A stretch of DNA of 64,000 nt from CAYPHA01 sp964410215. Its GTDB lineage: Bacteria > Calditrichota > Calditrichia > Calditrichales > CAYPHA01. The notes beneath the pieces were generated by a model. The model was not told the origin of the DNA and did not search any database. It saw nothing but the letters and a program-made list of their open reading frames with translations. Both the position numbers and the translations under genes were made by a program. Location of the stretch: positions 121,215 to 185,214 of the forward strand of contig CAYPHA010000002.1 of assembly GCA_964410215.1 (NCBI GenBank). Direction: 5' to 3'. This document shows, in pieces, positions 28,416 through 37,979 of this stretch (position 1 is its first letter; the number at the start of each line of letters is the position of its first letter).

Positions 28416-29564
28416 ATGATGATGCAACGTTTTATGATACCCTTTCTTCTGGCCGGTATGATGCTTTACAGCTCCCTGTACGCACAGCCAAAACTTGACA
28501 TTTCACTTCAAAAAGAAGTGGAACATACCATTATCAACGGACTGAAATGGCTCCATGATCAGCAGGAAGATGACGGCTCCTGGCAACACTACCCGGCTAT
28601 AACAGGCCTCGTATTGTCGGCTTTCCTCCGCTCCCATCCCAACATCAGCGCAGAAGACAGTACCCTCGCCGCCGGATTTCATTTCCTGGAGAAATGTGTG
28701 CAGGAAGACGGTGGTATTTATATTGATGATATGAAAACATACAACACAGCCATCTGCCTTATGGCCTTTCAGGATGCCGGACTGCTCCGCTACCGGAAAA
28801 TCATTAATAACGGCAGCAGGTTTATTCTGGGCAAACAGTTCGACGAAAGCGTTGATCAGTTGCCGGACAGCATGTATTACGGGGGCGTCAGCTACGGCGG
28901 GAATGAGAAGGCACCGGATCTGTCCAACCTGCAGTGGTCACTGGAAGCCCTGCAACAGCGGCTGCAGCCGGAAGACAGGAAAACGACAGCGGAGGAGCTG
29001 GAAATTCAGCAAAACACCACTGCTTTTTTCAGCAAAGCGATTCATTTCCTGCAGCGTACGCAGAACCTTAAAAAATACAATGACCAGCCTTACAGCACTG
29101 ACGATGGTGGTTTTATGTACCGTCCGGGAGAAAGCAAAGCGGGAGAGACGCTGTCATATGGTGGTATGACCTATGCCGGCCTGAAAAGTTTTATCTACTG
29201 TGGGGTATCAAAGGAGGATGAACGGGTACGGGCCGCCTATGACTGGCTGAAACGAAATTTCACCGTCAAAGAAAATCCCGGTATCGGGAATCAGGGTCTT
29301 TACTACTATTACCATACGATGGCCAAGGCCTTGAATGCTTATGGTGAAGAGATCATTACTGATGGTACAGGAAAAGACCATGAATGGCGCAGCAAACTGG
29401 CCGGGCAGCTTTTACAATTACAGACCACAGACGGTTATTGGGTGAATGACAATGCCCGCTGGTGGGAAAACAACCCGGTTCTGGTAACCGCTTATGTCAT
29501 CCTGGCCCTCGAGGAACTATCCGCATTGCCTTATTCACAAACCAGAATGTATCTGTTTGAATAA
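28416..29564 (+). CDS. Exported squalene-cyclase/prenyltransferase-like alpha/alpha-toroid protein
   Basis: 382 residues. Three consecutive ATG codons (28416, 28419, 28422) follow AAGGA. The third has the best spacing, so the true N-terminus may be two residues shorter. After a signal peptide (~1-24) come repeated QW-like toroid motifs: DDGSWQHYPAITGLVLSAF, EDGGIYIDDMKTYNTAICL, DDGGFMYRPG and TTDGYWVND. The DxDD acid motif of hopene/squalene cyclases is absent, as are the zinc ligands of protein prenyltransferases, so enzymatic cyclisation is unlikely. The next gene (27 bp after the stop) encodes another toroid of the same family, and a YdjY gene closes the cluster. Confidence 0.82.
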   Translation: MMMQRFMIPFLLAGMMLYSSLYAQPKLDISLQKEVEHTIINGLKWLHDQQEDDGSWQHYPAITGLVLSAFLRSHPNISAEDSTLAAGFHFLEKCVQEDGGIYIDDMKTYNTAICLMAFQDAGLLRYRKIINNGSRFILGKQFDESVDQLPDSMYYGGVSYGGNEKAPDLSNLQWSLEALQQRLQPEDRKTTAEELEIQQNTTAFFSKAIHFLQRTQNLKKYNDQPYSTDDGGFMYRPGESKAGETLSYGGMTYAGLKSFIYCGVSKEDERVRAAYDWLKRNFTVKENPGIGNQGLYYYYHTMAKALNAYGEEIITDGTGKDHEWRSKLAGQLLQLQTTDGYWVNDNARWWENNPVLVTAYVILALEELSALPYSQTRMYLFE

Positions 29565-29590
29565 TGAGAAATAACGATTCGGGAGTAGCA

Positions 29591-32500
29591 ATGAAAGCAT
29601 TATTAAAATCCTTTGTGTCTGTCATAATCCTTACGACGTTGGTTTTTGCCCAGGATTCAGGGGACGCCCTTCAGAAAGCGACACAACTCCTTGACAATTA
29701 CGTGCCGCCCGAACCGGTTCTGACTGAACCGGTAATGTCTTCCAGGGAAGCCTGGAAGCAGGAATATGACAAGTTACTGGCAACGATGACAACACGATGG
29801 GTTGATTCCGTCATCGCATTCAGCAGTGAATATTCCCCTGGTGACGGCAGTTGGGATGCCATTCAGGTGATCGGTACACCCGATGTATATCCCGGTTATG
29901 GTGATAATGCGGCTGCCTGGGCCAGCTTTGATGATGACGGGCAGAGAGAATGGCTGGAACTGCATTTTTCCAACCCGGAACCCATCAGTAATGTCAATAT
30001 TTATGAAACATACAATCCCGGCGCCGTGGACACTATTTATGTACGCAACGCGGAATCAGGTGAATGGGTGGAAGTCTGGCAGGGCACGGCCGCCTCTGCC
30101 GGAACACAATCCCGCATTTTCAGCATCTATTTCGATACAACCGCTTTTGCGGTATCTGATATTCGCCTGGCAATCAATTCCCCGGTTGTCAGCGGTTATA
30201 ACGAAATCGATGCCGTATCCGTTACATCCAACCAGGCCCCACAGCTACGGGTAAACACGATGCCCGGATATGAAACAAGTACACAGTACGCTAATGCCGT
30301 CGCCGGTCAACCGGTTTCGGTCTGGGGAAATGTGCATAACGGCACAGCACCTTATACCTACAAGCTTGAATTTGGTGACGGTGTGGTCGATTCCGGCACC
30401 GTGAGTGATCCGCATTATATCGGAGCGGATCATGTCTATGCAACAGCCGGAACACGCACCATGCGGCTCACGGTATGGGATGCCGCCGACAATATGGCCT
30501 ACGATGAATCACAAATCCGTGTATTCGCGGTACCGACCGACCAAATCAATATCAATATCGCCATCGACAGCGGCTTGCTTTATCTCTACCTTAACCAGTA
30601 TCCCACCGGATACTGGCACGACGGATACGGCTATACCGCCGCTACAGGCGCTGCGCTGCTCGCATTCGAGGAAAACGGGCACCTGCCGACCAATGATTTC
30701 GACGAAGATATCTACGCCGAATATGTCCGTTTGGGAATAGATTATTTACTCAACAACGTGACGACTTACGGCATATCGGAACAGCAGGCCGGGAACCCGG
30801 ATTCCGACGGTGACGGTCTCGGCGCTTACCTGAATACCAGTGTTTACGCCAACGGTATCGGCTTACTGGCCATTCTAGGCGCCTACCGGTCCGGTTCGGA
30901 TGCCATGTCCGATATGATCCAAACCGGTCCTTACGGCGGCCAGTCACATTATGATTTTATCGTAGATGCCATTGACCAGTATGCCTTTAATCAGACCGAT
31001 TCCTCCTCCGGCGGGCACCGGGGTGGGTGGCGTTATAATATCAACACACCAAATTACGGAAGCAGCGATAATTCCGCCGTACAATGGCCCGGTCTTGTGA
31101 TCGAAGCGGCCGAAAAGAGCTGGGGCATGAGTGTTGCGCCGTTCGTTAAAAATGAACTGCTGATATTCCTGGAAAATTCACAGGATACCACCAGCGGCGG
31201 TTTTGGATATGGCGTGAACTATTACGATTACTGGACCAATATGGCCAAAACCGGTTCCGGGATCGGATCCTACGCCGCTTTGGACTATACATCCTCGGAA
31301 CAGGAAATTCAAAAAGCGATCGGATTTTTAGATGCACACTGGAATGATACCTATGACAACCGGAGTTACGGTGAACACCTGAATGGAAACCTGTATGCGA
31401 TGTACGCTGTCGCTAAAGGAATGCGTATAACGGATAACCGTGTGGGTGTGACCAATATTGGAACGCGCAACTGGTATAATGATTATGCGGACCATCTGTT
31501 GAATCATGCCTCCTGGGGCCAGCAGGCCGACGGACGCTGGAACAACTCGGTCTGGTTTAATTACCCGGCGCTGAATACAGCCTTTGCCGTCCTTGTACTC
31601 ACCCAGGGTGTGATCATACCACCACCGGTTGCCCTGATTGCCGATCTGGGATCATTACCCACAAATACCGCCTTTCAACTGAACGGATCGAATTCCTTCC
31701 ATCAGGATCCCGAGAAATCCATCATTGAATGGCTGTGGGATTTCGATGCCAGCGATGGTATTGACTGGGAAAATCCCGATGCCACCGGGCAGTCACCGAC
31801 ACATCCGGGCTTTGATCAATCGGGCTCGTATCAGATCACACTGCGCGTGAGCGATAACAGCAATCCGCCGCTTTATGACCTGGATAATATTTTCATCCAG
31901 ATCGACGATACAACCAACCATCCACCCATCGCGGTAGCCATTCCTCCGGGAAATCCGAGCTATGCCGGGAGAATCGGTGAACCGATCTTCCTGGATGGTT
32001 CCCAATCATATGATCCCGATGCTCCGCTGGATTCCGTGGTTGCTTACAACTGGGACACCAACGGTGACGGTATCTTCGGGGATGCCACAACCGATACGGT
32101 AACTGTCACTTTCGACTCGGAATACCACGGACAGGTTGGGCTGCGCGTCTATGATACCAAAGGCGATTCCAGCAGTAACCTGGCCTATATTACGATCGTG
32201 GCATCCCGCCAGGATCTTTATATAAGCAGTCTTGAAATCACATCAACGTCCGTGAAAAAAGGACAGGCATTCGCAAAAATGAACGAAGCGACCCCGGTAA
32301 TTCCGGGTGACTCTCTTCATATCACGGCGGTTCTCATAAATGATCCGGAATCCAATGTGGATGCTGACCAGGTTCTGGTTCGTTTTTATGATGAAGACCC
32401 GCTGACCGTCGGAAACCGCCTGGGATCGGATTATTATGTCAGCATGACCGTCGGCAAAAGCGATACGATTGAAACACTGATTCCGGTCTCTGAACAGATC

Positions 32501-33196
32501 CCTCTGGGCCCGAGAAACATTTATGCCTATCTGGATCCCAAAGATCAACGATTTGAATGGGATGAACGCAACAACCTGCAATCGTTCGGCATAACAGTAG
32601 TCCTGATTCCTGCACCCGTCAATCTGACGGCAACACCACAGCCCTCCGGAGATGTGGAACTGAGCTGGGAAGATCGTTCCGATAATGAGAACGGATTTAT
32701 ACTGGAACGCAAACTGGAAGCCGATACTCTCTTCGCTGTCATCGATTCGGTGACTGCAGACCAGATTAGTTATACCGATCCGGGTCTGGCCGATTCAACG
32801 ACGTATGTTTACAGGATCAGGGCCTTTAATGATTTCAGCATGTCCAATTACAGCAATGAAGCGCAGGCGGAAGTGGTGCTGGTATCGATCGGTAAAGAGC
32901 CTCCGCAACCGACCGCGTTCCACCTGGCACAGAACTATCCTAATCCGTTTAACCCGGAAACCACCATCCGCTATGAACTACCCGAACGAAGCCGCGTACA
33001 GCTTACAATTTTCAACCTGCTCGGTGAGAAAGTCTTCGCCTTCACGCCGGCAGTGAAAGATGTCGGCTACCATCAGTATGATTGGAACGCTTCCGGACTG
33101 GCCTCGGGAATATATGTCTACGTACTGGAGGCGGCACCGCTGAGCGGGCAGCAGCAGCCTTTTATCCGCTTCCGTAAAATGGTCTTGTTAAAATAG
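29591..33196 (+). CDS. Large exported multidomain toroid protein (discoidin-like, PKD, toroid, CARDB, Fn3, sorting domain)
   Basis: 1201 residues from the ATG at 29591 (GGGAG five bases upstream), which opens directly into the signal MKALLKSFVSVIILTTLVFA. The in-frame ATG at 29564 overlaps the previous stop and adds nine charged residues. The approximate order is: discoidin/F5-8-like module (~75-210), PKD (~220-315), squalene-cyclase-like alpha/alpha toroid (~320-670: PTGYWHDGYGYTAATGAALLAF), two PKD-like domains (~675-855), CARDB (~860-985), fibronectin III (~990-1080), sorting domain ([16 protein letters not shown]). No DxDD motif is present. It is probably a surface-attached partner of the preceding toroid protein. 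Confidence 0.85.
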   Translation: MKALLKSFVSVIILTTLVFAQDSGDALQKATQLLDNYVPPEPVLTEPVMSSREAWKQEYDKLLATMTTRWVDSVIAFSSEYSPGDGSWDAIQVIGTPDVYPGYGDNAAAWASFDDDGQREWLELHFSNPEPISNVNIYETYNPGAVDTIYVRNAESGEWVEVWQGTAASAGTQSRIFSIYFDTTAFAVSDIRLAINSPVVSGYNEIDAVSVTSNQAPQLRVNTMPGYETSTQYANAVAGQPVSVWGNVHNGTAPYTYKLEFGDGVVDSGTVSDPHYIGADHVYATAGTRTMRLTVWDAADNMAYDESQIRVFAVPTDQININIAIDSGLLYLYLNQYPTGYWHDGYGYTAATGAALLAFEENGHLPTNDFDEDIYAEYVRLGIDYLLNNVTTYGISEQQAGNPDSDGDGLGAYLNTSVYANGIGLLAILGAYRSGSDAMSDMIQTGPYGGQSHYDFIVDAIDQYAFNQTDSSSGGHRGGWRYNINTPNYGSSDNSAVQWPGLVIEAAEKSWGMSVAPFVKNELLIFLENSQDTTSGGFGYGVNYYDYWTNMAKTGSGIGSYAALDYTSSEQEIQKAIGFLDAHWNDTYDNRSYGEHLNGNLYAMYAVAKGMRITDNRVGVTNIGTRNWYNDYADHLLNHASWGQQADGRWNNSVWFNYPALNTAFAVLVLTQGVIIPPPVALIADLGSLPTNTAFQLNGSNSFHQDPEKSIIEWLWDFDASDGIDWENPDATGQSPTHPGFDQSGSYQITLRVSDNSNPPLYDLDNIFIQIDDTTNHPPIAVAIPPGNPSYAGRIGEPIFLDGSQSYDPDAPLDSVVAYNWDTNGDGIFGDATTDTVTVTFDSEYHGQVGLRVYDTKGDSSSNLAYITIVASRQDLYISSLEITSTSVKKGQAFAKMNEATPVIPGDSLHITAVLINDPESNVDADQVLVRFYDEDPLTVGNRLGSDYYVSMTVGKSDTIETLIPVSEQIPLGPRNIYAYLDPKDQRFEWDERNNLQSFGITVVLIPAPVNLTATPQPSGDVELSWEDRSDNENGFILERKLEADTLFAVIDSVTADQISYTDPGLADSTTYVYRIRAFNDFSMSNYSNEAQAEVVLVSIGKEPPQPTAFHLAQNYPNPFNPETTIRYELPERSRVQLTIFNLLGEKVFAFTPAVKDVGYHQYDWNASGLASGIYVYVLEAAPLSGQQQPFIRFRKMVLLK

Positions 33197-33242
33197 GATC
33201 AAGACCCAGGGATCAAGGGTCAAGGTTTATAGGATAAGGAAT

Positions 33243-33911
33243 ATGATAATGCGAAATGTGTTTATGACGTTACTGCTGCTGATCTCGTTTGTTCTGCAGG
33301 CTTCAGCACAGGATAAAGCTAAAAATGATTCCCTGGTAAAGAAAATTTCCGATCACGTGTATCAACTGGAGCAATTGACGATTGATACAAAAGAGCGTAC
33401 AGTTACTTTACCTGCGCGTGTCAATATGCAGAAAGGGCTTATCGAAGTATTTCTCTGCTCCAGGGGTGGTAAAGTGCATGAAAGTATTTTTGTTACCGAT
33501 GTCATTCCCTATTACCTGCAGGTGGCATTACTGATGATTGGACTGGAACCTTCTGATCCTGATCAATACCAGAACAGAAAAGCCCCGTTGACGGGTGATC
33601 CGGTACAAATTGATGTTACATGGGAAAAGGATGATGAGGATGTCCGGTACAGGGCACATGAATTGGTATGGAATATGGCGACCGAATCCCAAATGGAAGA
33701 AACGGAATGGATTTTTACAGGATCCCGTCATGTTAACGGTACATTTATGGCTGATGATATCAAGTCGCTTATCACGACTTATAACGATCCCTTCACCATT
33801 ATCGACAATCCTCTGGCAACGGGAAGCAACGACGAGCTCTATATTGTTTACGAGGAGCGGGTTCCTTTGAAGGAGACACTGGTAACGATATCCATCAAAG
33901 CCCTGCCTTAA
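33243..33911 (+). CDS. YdjY-domain protein, exported
   Basis: 222 residues with signal peptide ~1-22 and AGGA eight bases upstream; a second ATG at 33249 is possible. The body matches the YdjY-domain family (TLPARVNMQKGLIEVFLCSRGGKVHESIFVTDV, followed by the QIDVTWEKD and FTGSRHVNGTFMAD segments). The domain is widespread in Planctomycetes and FCB genomes, but its activity is unknown. It is the third gene of the toroid cluster and lies 46 bp after it. The gap contains short direct repeats of GATCAAG. Confidence 0.82.
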   Translation: MIMRNVFMTLLLLISFVLQASAQDKAKNDSLVKKISDHVYQLEQLTIDTKERTVTLPARVNMQKGLIEVFLCSRGGKVHESIFVTDVIPYYLQVALLMIGLEPSDPDQYQNRKAPLTGDPVQIDVTWEKDDEDVRYRAHELVWNMATESQMEETEWIFTGSRHVNGTFMADDIKSLITTYNDPFTIIDNPLATGSNDELYIVYEERVPLKETLVTISIKALP

Positions 33912-33925
33912 AGGGGTCCCGTTTT

Positions 33926-34348
33926 TCAGGTGAACCGTTTCCTGAAAGATTCCGGTACAGAAACGGTTTTACCCCGGGAATAGTCAAAGAATACAATACC
34001 GGTTTTCACACGGGCGACTTCATCGCCCGTTTCTTTTTTCGACACACGGTAAAGAAGATCGCATCCACGCCTGGAAAAGTCATCGACCGCTATATCTATC
34101 TGCAGCAGATCGCCTAAAAAAGCCTGGGATTTATAGACAATAACCGCATCAGACATGATAATACCGGCACCTTCGATATCCGATTCGGAATAGCCCATTT
34201 CGGATAGGAATTGAACGCGCGCTTCGTGAGCAAGGGCGAGAACGGCATCATTACCGAGATGGTTTCCATAATTCAGATCGGTCACACGCACGGGTATTTC
34301 CATTGAGAAGACAAATTCATCCGGGAGTTGCAGTTTAATTCTGGCCAC
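33926..34348 (-). CDS. Acyl-CoA thioesterase, hot-dog fold (4HBT/YbgC-like)
   Basis: 140 residues. The hot-dog signature RVTDLNYGNHLGNDAVLALAHEAR carries the catalytic Asp and the active-site helix of the 4-hydroxybenzoyl-CoA thioesterase family. Family members hydrolyse acyl-CoA thioesters; the chain-length preference is not visible. The start overlaps the end of pyrD by 14 bp, which indicates translational coupling. It is the last gene of the five-gene minus-strand run. Confidence 0.88.
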   Translation of the reverse strand: MARIKLQLPDEFVFSMEIPVRVTDLNYGNHLGNDAVLALAHEARVQFLSEMGYSESDIEGAGIIMSDAVIVYKSQAFLGDLLQIDIAVDDFSRRGCDLLYRVSKKETGDEVARVKTGIVFFDYSRGKTVSVPESFRKRFT

Positions 34349-35378
34349 TTTTCTGATCCTTAATCATCCGGTTAATTCTTTTGATAAGCCCCGGTCCCTC
34401 ATAAATGAATCCGGTGTAGATCTGCACCAGCGACGCACCGGCCCGTAGTTTATCGAGAGCATCCTCAGGGGAATGAATACCGCCGACACCGATAATGGGA
34501 ATCCGTCCCCCCGACTTTTCGTGAATATAGCGTATCACCTCCGTGGCACGATCCCTTAAGGGCCTGCCGCTCAATCCGCCATCTCCGATGCGCTCCAGTT
34601 CCGAAGCCGATGTTGTCAGTCCCCGGCGTCCGATGGTCGTATTGGTGGCAATAATACCGTCAACACCGGTTTCTTCAACAATGTTGATAATATCGTCGAG
34701 CTGGGTATCATTGAGATCCGGGGCGATCTTTAAAAAGAGCGGTTTTGAAGCAGGCATTTCCCTGTTTAACCTCACCAGTGCTTCCAGTAATTTTTGTAAA
34801 GGTTCCCGTTCCTGCAGTTGTCTGAGGTCCGGCGTGTTCGGGGAGCTTACATTGACGACGAAATAATCGACAACATCATATAAAATACGAAAGCCGGTCA
34901 AATAATCTTCGACCGCCTCTTCATTCGGAGTGACTTTATTTTTACCGATATTACCGCCGACCGGTATTTCCCTGCGCTGCCCGGCAAGCCGTTTCCGGAC
35001 TACTTCTGCACCGCTGTTATTGAATCCCATCCGGTTGATCAGCGCGTTGTCATGAATCAATCGAAACAGCCGTGGCCTGGGGTTACCCGGTTGCGGACGC
35101 GGTGTTATGGTGCCGATTTCAACAAACCCGAATCCCAGGTTTTTCCAGACAGGGATAATTTCCGCGTCTTTATCAAAACCGGCAGCCAGCCCGACCGGAT
35201 TTGGAAAAGTGATACCGCAGACCGTCGTCTCCATTCCACTTTTATCAAAGCGATACAGCATGCCGATAAAAGCGGACACAAACGGCCATCTGAGCAGAAT
35301 AACCATGATATCGTGGATGGTTTCCGGTTTCAGTAGAAAGAGGAGCGGTCGAACCAGTCGTTTGTAAAAATAATCCAT
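34335..35378 (-). CDS. pyrD: Dihydroorotate dehydrogenase (quinone), class 2
   Basis: 347 residues. PyrD oxidises dihydroorotate to orotate in pyrimidine synthesis, passing electrons to quinone at the membrane. The N-terminal helical membrane-associating segment (DYFYKRLVRPLLFLLKPE) marks class 2. The FMN barrel shows NPVGLAAGFDKD, GFGFVEIGTITPRPQPGN, the catalytic-serine loop NVSSPNTPDLRQLQ, IATNTTIGR, GGLSGRPL and GVGGI. It follows the DUF4097 gene by 14 bp and overlaps the thioesterase gene, so a housekeeping enzyme is tied into an envelope-protein operon. Confidence 0.96.
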   Translation of the reverse strand: MDYFYKRLVRPLLFLLKPETIHDIMVILLRWPFVSAFIGMLYRFDKSGMETTVCGITFPNPVGLAAGFDKDAEIIPVWKNLGFGFVEIGTITPRPQPGNPRPRLFRLIHDNALINRMGFNNSGAEVVRKRLAGQRREIPVGGNIGKNKVTPNEEAVEDYLTGFRILYDVVDYFVVNVSSPNTPDLRQLQEREPLQKLLEALVRLNREMPASKPLFLKIAPDLNDTQLDDIINIVEETGVDGIIATNTTIGRRGLTTSASELERIGDGGLSGRPLRDRATEVIRYIHEKSGGRIPIIGVGGIHSPEDALDKLRAGASLVQIYTGFIYEGPGLIKRINRMIKDQKSGQN

Positions 35379-35392
35379 ATCTGTTTAAATTA

Positions 35393-36196
35393 TCAGCCGC
35401 TTTCGTAGATACGTATACTGCCGTTGGTTGTTTTAATACTAATTTCCGGTCCGCCACCATTTATACTTCCACTCAACCGGTTAGAAGAAGAACTGTGATG
35501 CGTCACAGGCAGATCGCAACGAATGGATCCATTGGTTGTCTTTGCCCGCAGATCAGCATTGATATTTCCGGGAAGATATAATTTAACCGAACCATTGGTA
35601 GAATAAAAACGCATCTCTTCACCGTCGGTTACCTTATCGAAAGAAAAGCGGATAGAACCGTTCGTCGTCGAACAACGGGCGACTCCTGCGATATCTTCGC
35701 CATCAATCGCTCCATTTGTTGTTTCCAGACGGAAGCGTCCTTCACCGCCGGCAACCTGAATCTTGCCGTTCGTTGAATGAATATTGAGATCAAATTTCTT
35801 TGGAACCCGTACTTTATAAGCAACCGATATGCCATGCTCTCCGCCATTGAAAATCCAGGAAAAGAACCCGCTTTTGCCCCCGTCATTGCGGGGAAAAACA
35901 GTCTCGACACTGATCTCATCACCATCATCATTAAAAATAATGTGTACTTCTTCAAGCAGCCTCTCGGCCTTTTCCTTCGTACCGGCCCTGACTTTTTTAT
36001 AGGCCTCAATCTCCACCACATCATGGTCCCAGGCTTCAATCTCAATATTGCCATTCCTGTTTTCAAGTGAGAGCAGCGTGTGGTCTTTTACAGTAATGCT
36101 CTTCCTGACCGTCTCCTCCAATGAGACGGCCTGAGCACCGCCTGTAAATAATCCAAATATCAGTGTCAACGCAAAAAAGATTTTCATTTGATGCAT
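35393..36196 (-). CDS. Exported DUF4097-family beta-strand-repeat protein
   Basis: 267 residues; AGAGG lies five bases before the ATG and the signal peptide ends near residue 23. DUF4097 repeats are clear: LLSLENRNGNIEIEAWDHD, NIHSTNGKIQVAGGEG, RLETTNGAIDGEDI, CSTTNGSIRFSF, FYSTNGSVKLYLP, AKTTNGSIRCDLP and IKTTNGSIRIYESG. Each TNG(S/K)I step is one turn of a small beta-solenoid. The family is common in bacterial surface and regulatory operons with no proven activity. It sits third in a tight run: Omp85 fusion, four-repeat protein, this gene, pyrD, thioesterase (gaps of 13-15 bp). Confidence 0.9.
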   Translation of the reverse strand: MHQMKIFFALTLIFGLFTGGAQAVSLEETVRKSITVKDHTLLSLENRNGNIEIEAWDHDVVEIEAYKKVRAGTKEKAERLLEEVHIIFNDDGDEISVETVFPRNDGGKSGFFSWIFNGGEHGISVAYKVRVPKKFDLNIHSTNGKIQVAGGEGRFRLETTNGAIDGEDIAGVARCSTTNGSIRFSFDKVTDGEEMRFYSTNGSVKLYLPGNINADLRAKTTNGSIRCDLPVTHHSSSSNRLSGSINGGGPEISIKTTNGSIRIYESG

Positions 36197-36211
36197 AGCT
36201 ACCTCTGAAAA

Positions 36212-37966
36212 TTATCTGTCCAAACGGTACACCGTAATACCCCACTTTCCGGCATCATGAGGGGGTGTCATGTTCCAATCGCGGTATGAATGGCTGTCAT
36301 CACTCTTATAGTAGACAATATAATCACCCGGGTCCAGATTCAGTTCCACATCGCTGATCCTGTTTTTCCGGGCTCCTCCGGCATGTTCTGTTCTGCGATA
36401 GATCATTTCCCAGACAGTCTGACCGGTCTCCATCTGCTTGATCCAGCCATAATCATACATTTCATCCCAGTCACCTTCGCCGAGGCATAAGACCCGAACA
36501 CGCGTCGGTTCATCCAGCCTGAATTGTTTTCGCACATATTCATCATCGCCAATGCGGGTCAGATCCGCCAGCAGATTCGCGCTCTCCAGGTTTGTATAGT
36601 CCGCAGGTTCTGCCAGATCCTCTCCATTCAACGGATAGATACTGATACCCCACATATCGGGTTCACGCGGACGGCGGGCATTCCAGCCTTCATAGGAGTG
36701 GGAGCCATCCGTTTGAAAATGGGCGATATATTTCCCTTCTCCCAGACCGATGATCTCATCGACTTCCCGGTTTTTTTTATCTCCTCCGGCATGCACGGTC
36801 TCTTCATAGCGCATTTTCCAGATCGTGCGCCCGTTTTCCGCATTAGTAATCCATCCATAATCATACATATGACCGCCCCTGCCTTCACCCAGGGCATATA
36901 TGCGGAATGTACCGTATTTATTTACGATAAAACCCTGTTTTTCGTATTGATTGTCCCCCAATCTTGTCAAACTGACAAGGGCGTTGTCCGCAGCATCGAC
37001 AGGCTGAAATTTCTTTACGTCCGAAGGATTAAAGTCATCGCTGCCGGGGAACAGGGTGATGCCCCAGAAATAAGGATCGTAGGGCGGATTAGCATTCCAA
37101 AGTTGATCTGAATGATTATCATCGGTCTTGAAATAAACAATATAATCCCCGGCTTCCAGCCGTAATGATTCCGCAAACCGGCGGTTTTTCACGCCACCCC
37201 CGGCATATTCGGATCCCGGTTCACGCATTTCCCAGATTCTTTGACGGGTATCGGCATCAACGATCCAGCCATAATCATACATATCGCCTTTAAATCCTTC
37301 TCCGATCGCGTATATGTAGAGATCCATGGGTTTTCTGAGGGAAAAACCACGGCTTTCATAAGCACGGTCACCCAGGTCAGTAAGATTGATTATTGCCTGC
37401 TTTTTTAGCGCTTCCTGATATTCTTCCACTGCACGGCCATTCATAACGACATCAACATTTTCAATGCGGCAGAACCAGTCCTCTGAATGATCATCCCACC
37501 AGGTGTCTGCCCCTAAAAGTTTATCCCACATCTTACCCAGACTCATGTACCCATCCTGCAGTGCAAAAATAGTGGGTTCCACCATCGAGAAATAGACCTC
37601 ATATTCCCCTTTCGCCAGGTCGACATCACCCTCATATTCCACATTCCATTTATTCCACCAGTCACTTTCAGAATCCGGCAGACGCATCCGCCAAACCATT
37701 TCACGCGATACGGCATCGATAATCCAGGCATAGGTAAACAAATTAAACCTGTCACCGTGGTGAGGGCTATTGACGCGTTCCAGTTCCTTTTTCCCGCCGG
37801 CACCCATGATGTGAATATGTACTGTTTTGTCCGTTTCCAGTTTGAAACCGGCTTTCTGAATCTGGAATCCGTCATTCTTTTTCAGCTCGATCACATCAGC
37901 CCGCGCCCATACCGCCATTATCAGTAAGGCAACGATTTGTATTTTTATAATAATTTTCATTTTCAT
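36212..37966 (-). CDS. Exported protein made of four copies of an unrecognised ~130-residue domain
   Basis: 584 residues with AAGG upstream and a signal peptide to ~23. Four repeats can be aligned, the first the most diverged. Each later one opens with 'L(T/A)(R/D)(L/I)GD..Y....F.(L/V)', then has YDYGWI.(D/N)A..(R/G)..W.MR, an (H/Y)AGG..KNR block, a GDYIVYFK/GKYIAHFQ strand, DDSHS...WN..PP..P..WGI and a final aromatic strand. That pattern suggests a jelly-roll beta-sandwich. I do not recognise the domain. It lies between the Omp85 fusion gene (13 bp) and the DUF4097 gene (15 bp), so it probably works at the outer surface with them. Confidence 0.8.
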   Translation of the reverse strand: MKMKIIIKIQIVALLIMAVWARADVIELKKNDGFQIQKAGFKLETDKTVHIHIMGAGGKKELERVNSPHHGDRFNLFTYAWIIDAVSREMVWRMRLPDSESDWWNKWNVEYEGDVDLAKGEYEVYFSMVEPTIFALQDGYMSLGKMWDKLLGADTWWDDHSEDWFCRIENVDVVMNGRAVEEYQEALKKQAIINLTDLGDRAYESRGFSLRKPMDLYIYAIGEGFKGDMYDYGWIVDADTRQRIWEMREPGSEYAGGGVKNRRFAESLRLEAGDYIVYFKTDDNHSDQLWNANPPYDPYFWGITLFPGSDDFNPSDVKKFQPVDAADNALVSLTRLGDNQYEKQGFIVNKYGTFRIYALGEGRGGHMYDYGWITNAENGRTIWKMRYEETVHAGGDKKNREVDEIIGLGEGKYIAHFQTDGSHSYEGWNARRPREPDMWGISIYPLNGEDLAEPADYTNLESANLLADLTRIGDDEYVRKQFRLDEPTRVRVLCLGEGDWDEMYDYGWIKQMETGQTVWEMIYRRTEHAGGARKNRISDVELNLDPGDYIVYYKSDDSHSYRDWNMTPPHDAGKWGITVYRLDR

Positions 37967-37979
37967 TCGTTAACCTTGC

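Noticed and set aside
33197..33225. GATCAAG direct repeats between the large toroid gene and the YdjY gene
   Set aside because: Only two exact 7-mers and a variant in 29 bases; too little to call an element or operator.
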